A DNA stretch of 13,108 bases, taken from the NCBI GenBank assembly GCA_947595555.1, contig CANQES010000037.1, positions 1 to 13,108 of the forward strand, in the 5' to 3' direction. Below, piece after piece: positions 7,401 to 13,108 of the stretch (position 1 is its first letter; each line of letters begins with the position of its first letter). Under the pieces are notes generated by a model. That model saw only the letters and a list, made by a program, of their open reading frames with translations. It was not told the DNA's origin and did no database searches. Both the position numbers and the translations under genes were made by a program. Origin of the DNA: an uncultured Clostridia bacterium (GTDB lineage: Bacteria > Bacillota > Clostridia > TANB77 > CAG-508).

Positions 7401-10400
7401 ACTTTTTTGAAACCTATTTAACAGAAGAAAATAATTATTTAATACCAGATAACTATCAAGAAGATAGAAGAGATAAAATCATTCCACGAACATCTTCTAC
7501 AAACATTGGATTATCACTATTAGCAGTTATATCTGCATATGATTTGAATTATATAGATTTAGAACATGCAATTAATTTATTAAGTAAAATTATTAATACG
7601 ATAGAAAGTTTACCAAAATGGAATGGTCATTTATATAATTGGTATAATATTCGTACAAAAGAGCCATTATCACCTAGATATGTATCAACTGTTGATAGCG
7701 GTAATCTAGTCGGGTATTTATATGTAGTTAAAACTTTTTTTGATGAAGTTAATTCAACCGAAAAAGATGTGGTTGAAAAACTTATTCAAAATACTGATTT
7801 TAGCGTATTATATAATTATGAACAACAAATTTTTTCTATTGGGTTTAATATAGAAGAAAATAAATTGACAGATTCTTACTATGATTTGTTAGCATCAGAA
7901 GCAAGACAAGCAAGTTTAGTAGCAATTGCCAAAAAGGATGTACCAAGTAGGCACTGGAACCATTTAAGTAGAACTTTAACAACTTTAGGAAAGTATAAAG
8001 GATTAGTTTCGTGGTCAGGAACAGCATTTGAATATCTAATGCCAAATGTTAATATCCCCAAATATGATGGTAGCTTATTGGATGAATCCTGTAAATTTCT
8101 AATAAAAACACAAATGGAATATTGTAAAAACTTAAATATAGCATGGGGAATATCAGAAGCGGCTTTCAATGTGAAAGACTTACAGTCAAATTATCAATAT
8201 AAAGCATTTGGAATACCATGGCTTGGACTAAAACGAGGACTTGCAGACGAAATGGTAGTATCAAGTTATGGAGGATTTTTAGCTATTGGAGAAGTACCAA
8301 AAGAAGAAGTAAAGAACTTAAAAATTTTAGAACAAGAGGGTATGTACGACAAATTTGGCTTCTATGAAGCAATTGATTACACACCAGAGAGAGTGGAAAA
8401 AGGAAAAAGAAGTGCAGTTGTAAAAACCTATATGTCACATCATCAAGGACTTATTTTGCTTAGCATCAATAATTTATTTAATGATAATATTCTTCAAAAA
8501 CGATTTATGAAAAATCCAGAAATGGAAGCAGTAAGTATTTTATTACAAGAAACTATGCCAGAAAAAGCAATTATTACGAAAGAGAAAAAAGAAAAAGTAG
8601 AAAAATTGACATATAAAGATTATGAAAATTATATTCAAACAACTTATAAAAAATTAGATGAAAGAATTACAACAGGCAATGTAATATCAAATGAAAACTA
8701 TGTTATAGCTATGAATCAAAAAGGGCAAGGATTTAGTCAATATAAAGATATTTATATAAATAGATATAAACCAACAGACGATTATCCACAAGGTATATTT
8801 TTCACTATTAAAAATATAAAAACAAAGAAAATAGTAAGTTCTTATTACAACTTTAATGAAAATAAAGAAGAACAATATCAAATAAGTTTCATGCCAGATA
8901 AAGATGAACAAGAAATTATTAATGGCAATGTAAAAGCTACAATAACGACAACAGTAAGTTCATCAGCTCCTGTGGAATTAAGAAGAATTTTATTAGAAAA
9001 TCAGGGAAATGAAGAAGAAATTTTAGAAATAACCTCTTATTTTGAACCAGTATTATCAAAAAAAGAACAAGACTATGCACATCCTGTATTTAATAATTTA
9101 TTTTTAATTAATAAATTTGATGAAACAACAAATAGCATATTAATTGAGAGAAAAAACAGGGAAGTAACTAGTCCAAAAATGTATTTAGGTGCAAATTTAT
9201 CCACAAATAGTGAAACAATTGGGGATTTAGAATATGAAATAGATGAAGAAAAATTCATTGGAAGAGGACATTTGGAAATACCTAATATGGTAAAAAACTC
9301 TATACCATTTTCAAAAAAAACTGGACTAGTAACAGAACCAATAGTAGCCTTAAAGAGAACCATTAAGGTAAAACCACAAGAAGAAGCTATTTTAGACTTT
9401 ATATTATCAGTTAATGAAAATGAAGAAAAGGTAGTAGAAAACATTAAGACATATCAGTCAATTCAAAATGTAAGAAAAGAATTTGAGTTATCAAAAGCTC
9501 GAGTAGAAGCAGAAAGTAGGTATTTAAGCATAAAAGGTAGTGATATAGCTATTTATCAAAAAATACTATCATATATTTTATTTGATAATTCAATTAAGTC
9601 ACAGACATTAAAAAATATTAAAAAAACGGATAGCTATCATCAAAGTGATTTATGGAGATATGGAATATCAGGTGATTTACCAATAATATTACTAAAAGTA
9701 AGACATGTAAATGATGCATATATTATAAAAGAACTTTTGAAGGCTTATGAATTTTTTAGAACCAAAAATATAAAAACAGACATAGTAATTTTAGATGAAG
9801 AAAAACATAGTTATGAAAATTATTTAAAGGAAGAAATAGAAAGCACTATTTTAAATCAGCACATGGGTTATTTAAAAAATCAAAATGGAGGAATTTTCAC
9901 ATTAAGTAAAGTTGAAGTAGCAAAAGAAGATATTGAACTACTTGAGTTTTTGGCAACTATAATTATTGATAGCGAAAAGGGAAGTTTACAAAACAATATT
10001 AAAGAATTGGAAGAAAGTTATCTAGAAAATTATAAAAATATTGGAGAAGAAGTACAAAATCAACAATTTATAGAAGAAGACAAAAATGATATAGACATTT
10101 TAGAAAACAAAGATATTTTAAAATATTATAATGAATATGGTGGATTTTCCGAAGATGGAAAAGAGTATTTAATAAGAATTACAAAAGAAAATAGATTACC
10201 TACTGTATGGAGTCATATTTTAGCTAATGATAAATTTGGAACAGTTATAACAGAAAATATGGGAGGTTATAGTTGGTATCAAAATTGTAGGTTAAACCGA
10301 ATATCTAGTTGGGAAAATAATCCAAGTTATGATATTCCTTCTGAAATTATTTATTTGAAAGATAGAGAAACACAAAAAGCTTGGTCATTAGGATTAAATC

Positions 10401-12047
10401 CGATGCCAGATGATAGAAATTACAATATTGTTTATGGTTTTGGATATTGTAAGTATCTTCACAAAAGTGACGGTATTGAACAGGATTTAGAAGTATTTGT
10501 ACCCAAAGAAGATAGTTGTAAAATAAGCATTTTGAATTTAAAAAATACAACACCAAATCGAAAAAAATTAAAATTATATTATTATATAAAACCAGTCATT
10601 CGGAGAAGATGAAATTAAGTCTAATGGCTATATAAACGTGGAGTTTGATGCAAATAATAATATAATTCAAGCTAAGAATTTATATAGAGAAGAAATGGAA
10701 AAAACGAGGGTTTATATATCTTCAAGTGAAAAAATAAATTCATATACAGGAGATAAAAATTTCTTTTTAGGTGAAGGTGGTATAGCAAATCCACAGGCAT
10801 TAAAAAAGGTATATTTAAATAATGAAAATGGATTAGGCAAAAAAGTTTGTATGTCATTTGAAGTGGAAATTGAACTAGAAAGTTTTGAAAGCAAAGAAAT
10901 ATCACTAATTTTAGGTGCTGAACAAGATGCCATGGACTGTAAAAATATTGCTTATAAATATCAAAAATTAAGTAATTGTAAGCAAGAATTAACTAAAATA
11001 AAAAATGTCTGGAAAGAAGTTTTGGGAAGAGTGCAAGTATATACACCACTAGAGTCAACTAATATTTTATTAAATGGATGGATAGCTTATCAAATTTTAG
11101 CAAGTAGACTATATAGCAAAACTGGATATTATCAATCTGGTGGAGCTTATGGTTTCCGCGACCAATTGCAAGATACAATAGGCTTAAAATATCTAGAACC
11201 AGCTTTGTTGAAACAGCAAATTATTAAACACAGTCAGCATCAATTTATAGAGGGGGATGTTGAGCATTGGTGGCACGAAGAAAATCAAAGAGGAATTAGA
11301 ACTAGATTTTCAGATGATTTGTTATGGCTTGTTTATTTAGTAATAGAGTATATTCACTTTACAGGGGATAGAGACATTTTAGATATTGAAACACCATATT
11401 TAAATGGAGCAGTTTTAGAAGATAATCAGGATGAAAGATATGAAAGATATTTGCCGTCAGAACAAAATGGAAGTATTTATGAACACTGTATTAGAGCTAT
11501 TGAGAAAAGTTTGAATTTTGGAGAAAATGGATTGCCTAAAATTGGCTCTGGCGATTGGAATGATGGATTCAGTACTGTGGGGCATAAAGGAAGAGGAGAG
11601 AGTGTATGGCTTGGATTTTTCTTGGCATTAATTTTAGAGAATTTTATACCGATTTGTCAACAAAAGAATGATGAGACGTTAGCAAAGAAATATGAAGATA
11701 TTAGAGGACGTTTGAAACGAGCTTTGAATTCTAATGGATGGGATGGAAGATGGTATAAACGTGCTTTTATGGATGATGGTAATGTATTAGGAAGTATGGA
11801 GAATGAAGAGTGCAGAATAGATAGTATTGCTCAAAGTTGGAGTGTGATATCAAATGTTGGAGATAATGACAAGAAATATATTTCAATGGAGAGCTTAGAA
11901 AATCACTTGGTGGATAGAGAAAATGGAATCATAAAATTGCTAGATCCTCCTTTTGAAAAGGGTAAGCTAGAACCAGGATATATTAAGGCTTATCTACCAG
12001 GAGTAAGAGAAAATGGTGGACAATATACACATGTGTATTATTGTTAG
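4463..12047 (+). CDS. Cyclic beta-1,2-glucan synthase (GT84-GH189-GH94), +1 shift at CGG, C-terminus missing
   Basis: NdvB/ChvB-type membrane enzyme that makes and cyclises beta-1,2-glucan from UDP-glucose. The first frame stops at TGA 10610-10612 after 2049 residues. Skipping C10601 continues the same domain to TAG 12045-12047, 2527 residues in all (known homologues about 2,800). Order: N-terminal helical region (1-385); membrane spans (about 388-437); GT84 with DADTD at 600-604, LSHDLLEG at 711-718 and RWIRGDWQ at 748-755; more spans (about 783-832 and 908-951); glycoamylase-like GH189 region (about 970-1345, WGISEAAFN and MSHHQGL), the cyclising domain in the Thermoanaerobacter enzyme; beta-sandwich and GH94 parts, with GSGDWNDG holding the catalytic Asp (about 2367). 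The sequence ends right after ENGGQYTH, so the last part of GH94, including the family's WYTGSAGW segment, is absent. GH94 chain-length control may be lost, while synthesis and cyclisation could persist. Confidence 0.85.
10598..10604 (+). other. Putative +1 frameshift site 3: ATT-CGG-A in the glucan synthase
   Basis: Zero-frame CGG 10601-10603 follows ATT and is itself followed by AGA-AGA-TGA. Omitting C10601 gives ATT-GGA-GAA and restores the family's PV(I/L)G segment and the remaining 480 residues of the GH94 module. The tetranucleotide CGGA is the same as at the two yunB sites. The next in-frame candidate start (GTG 10638) has no ribosome binding site, so a separate downstream gene is unlikely. 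Confidence 0.75.
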
Positions 12048-12058
12048 CACCAGTTTTT
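12015..12058 (+). terminator. Possible imperfect terminator hairpin overlapping the synthase stop
   Basis: GGTG 12015-12018 can pair with CACC 12048-12051, ACAAT 12020-12024 with ATTGT 12040-12044, and TACACA 12026-12031 with TGTGTA 12032-12037. Five T follow at 12054-12058. The inner 14 bp (12025-12038) are a perfect palindrome. It has bulges and almost no loop, so the call is tentative. Confidence 0.35.
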
Positions 12059-12091
12059 GAAAAATATTGATACTCTTACATACATAAATAT

Positions 12092-12120
12092 CTGCATATA
12101 AAATAATAAAATATATGCAG
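12092..12120. repeat. Small A+T-rich inverted repeat
   Basis: CTGCATATA 12092-12100 and TATATGCAG 12112-12120 are perfect 9-bp arms around an 11-nt loop. There is no T-run on either side, so a terminator is not supported. Confidence 0.45.
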
Positions 12121-12146
12121 AAAACAAAAAAATATGTGCATATAAA

Positions 12147-12262
12147 AAAATGTGAAACAAAATTAAGGGAAAATCATAAAAAAGTTTCACATTTTATAAT
12201 TTTGTGGTATAATATAAATGTGAAACAAAATCAAACAAAAGCACTAAAAAAGTTTCACATTT
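12147..12262. promoter_or_regulatory. Two copies of a TGTGAAAC/GTTTCACA inverted repeat, 68 bp apart, around the fic promoter
   Basis: Copy 1 has arms 12147-12158 and 12184-12195 (12 bp, perfect); copy 2 has arms 12216-12226 and 12252-12262 (11 bp, perfect). Corresponding arms are exactly 68 bp apart, and the right-arm context (AAAAAAGTTTCACATTTTA) is identical, so this is an imperfect tandem duplication. The -10 box lies between the copies, and copy 2 begins at the expected transcription start and ends just before the ribosome binding site. This is what an autoregulated operator, or a pair of leader hairpins, would look like. Confidence 0.6.
12204..12213 (+). promoter_or_regulatory. Extended -10 promoter of the Fic gene
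   Basis: TG-G-TATAAT with the -10 at 12208-12213. The -35 region 17 bp upstream (12185-12190, TTTCAC) is poor and lies within an operator arm, so activity may depend on the extended -10. The 14 nt GTGGTATAATATAA are identical to the promoter at 3549-3562. Confidence 0.6.
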
Positions 12263-12278
12263 TAAGGGAGAGATATAT

Positions 12279-13108
12279 ATGGAAGAAAAGATGGAAATCA
12301 TGAGTCTTCTTCAAAATAAACAATTACTTGAACATAAATTACAATTGCTTGCTTATGGTTCAGTTGAAATAAGAGAAAAAGATTCAAACAAATATATATA
12401 TGTACATTATAGAGAAGATGGAGTAGCTTTAACAAAATATGTTGGAGAATACTCAGAAGAATTATATAATTTAATATTAAACAATAGCATTAAGGCCAAA
12501 GAATTAAAAAAGCAAATAAGAGAAATAAACAAAAAATTGAAACAATTAAATTATGTGGAAGAAGAACTTTCTGAAAAAGTAAAGCAAAATATAGATTTTG
12601 CCAAAAGACATTTAGTAGATACAATTTATAAACAAGCTATATTAGAAGGTGTTGCAACTACATTTGCAGATACAGAGAGTATTATTGAAGGTGGAAAAGT
12701 AAATAATATGACATCTGAAGATATAATGAAAATAGTAAATTTAAAACATGCTTGGGAATTTATATTAAACAAAAATGTTATATTAGTAGATACTAACTTT
12801 GCATTATTGTGTGAAATTAACAAAATGGTGGAAGAAGGATTTTACTATTCAGCAGGAAAGGTTAGAAATGTTCCAGTAACAATAGGTGGAACAACATGGA
12901 AACCGGATTTACCAATTGAAAGCATTATAAAAGAAGAATTAGAACAAATTTTTAATAAAAAATTAGATGATGTTGACATAGCTATAGAACTTTTATTATA
13001 CACAATGAAAAAGCAAGTATTTATAGATGGTAATAAAAGAACATCAGTAATATATAGTAATCATTATTTAATTTCAAAAGGAAAAGGAATTATAGCAATT
13101 CCAGCAGA
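12279..13108 (+). CDS. Fic/Doc-family protein with Gln in place of the motif His (3' partial)
   Basis: ATG 12279 follows AAGGGAG (12264-12270) with an 8-nt spacer. The frame is open to the window end, 276 residues. Residues 1-65 form a domain with a KYIYVHYREDGVALTKYVGEY stretch, which I recognise only loosely from clostridial Fic proteins; residues 70-105 look coiled-coil. The Fic core follows. SIIEGG at 134-139 resembles the inhibitory (S/T)xxxE(G/N) helix, and QVFIDGNKRT at 246-255 is the active-site loop. The usual motif is HxFx(D/E)GN(G/K)R, whose His acts as the base in AMP (or phosphate) transfer. Here that His is Gln246, while Phe, Asp, Gly-Asn, Lys and Arg are kept. It may lack transferase activity or use a different chemistry. 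The paired operator upstream suggests autoregulation, as in toxin-antitoxin genes. No partner gene is visible. Confidence 0.75.
   Translation, partial: MEEKMEIMSLLQNKQLLEHKLQLLAYGSVEIREKDSNKYIYVHYREDGVALTKYVGEYSEELYNLILNNSIKAKELKKQIREINKKLKQLNYVEEELSEKVKQNIDFAKRHLVDTIYKQAILEGVATTFADTESIIEGGKVNNMTSEDIMKIVNLKHAWEFILNKNVILVDTNFALLCEINKMVEEGFYYSAGKVRNVPVTIGGTTWKPDLPIESIIKEELEQIFNKKLDDVDIAIELLLYTMKKQVFIDGNKRTSVIYSNHYLISKGKGIIAIPA

Noticed and set aside
10638..12047. A separate gene starting at GTG 10638
   Set aside because: There is no ribosome binding site, and family sequence already runs without a break through 10602-10637 in this frame. It is the shifted continuation of the glucan synthase.
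12022..12090. Another frameshift to explain the early end of GH94
   Set aside because: None of the three frames after the break matches the rest of the domain, and there is no CGG; a real deletion or rearrangement fits better.
12115..12303. Small Lys-rich reading frame before the Fic gene
   Set aside because: It covers the promoter and operator repeats, overlaps the Fic start in another frame and has no ribosome binding site.
1..13108. tRNA, rRNA, CRISPR array or transposase gene
   Set aside because: I read for cloverleaf, rRNA-like and spaced-repeat patterns and for transposase motifs on both strands and saw none.

Overview
The window looks like a chromosomal piece of a low-GC, endospore-forming member of the Clostridia. 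The sequence is strongly A+T rich, with purine-rich Shine-Dalgarno sites. It carries a SipL-like spore coat morphogenesis gene, a yunB sporulation gene, a DUF4364 winged-helix gene, a large cyclic beta-1,2-glucan synthase and the 5' part of a Fic-family gene. I cannot name the species; an uncultured clostridium is my best guess.

Layout: 1-338 is the 3' end of a compositionally distinct, Cys/Thr/Ser-rich gene with 17-residue tandem repeats, followed by a strong terminator. 519-2780 is a translationally coupled pair, sipL-like then yunB. 2813-3361 is a convergent DUF4364 gene. 3431-3533 is a long near-perfect palindrome lying between two divergent promoters. 3594-4385 is an unrecognised single-span membrane protein. 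4402-4464 is a hairpin plus T-run that contains the ribosome binding site and TTG start of the next gene. 4463-12047 is the glucan synthase (GT84, GH189-like and GH94 regions), lacking its C-terminal end. 12147-12262 holds paired inverted repeats flanking a promoter. 12279-13108 is the Fic gene, cut by the window edge.

The main observation concerns the codon CGG. Reading all recognisable genes by eye (about 4,100 codons), CGG occurs in the reading frame only three times: 2467 and 2510 in yunB, and 10601 in the glucan synthase. At each of the three, homology continues only if the ribosome skips the C and reads GGA (Gly) in the +1 frame. CGG occurs about fourteen more times in the coding sequence, always out of frame and harmless. 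The same four bases, CGGA, mark all three shifts. This argues against random indels. It suggests a genome in which CGG is unassigned or very poorly decoded and acts as a +1 frameshift (or quadruplet-decoded) site giving glycine. Precedents exist in mitochondria (AGGY read as Gly in Perkinsus) and for an unassigned CGG in Mycoplasma capricolum. I know of no described bacterial system of this kind. Pseudogenes or sequence error remain alternatives.

The two spore genes probably form one mother-cell sporulation operon. The glucan synthase and the small membrane protein before it may form a second unit concerned with the cell envelope.
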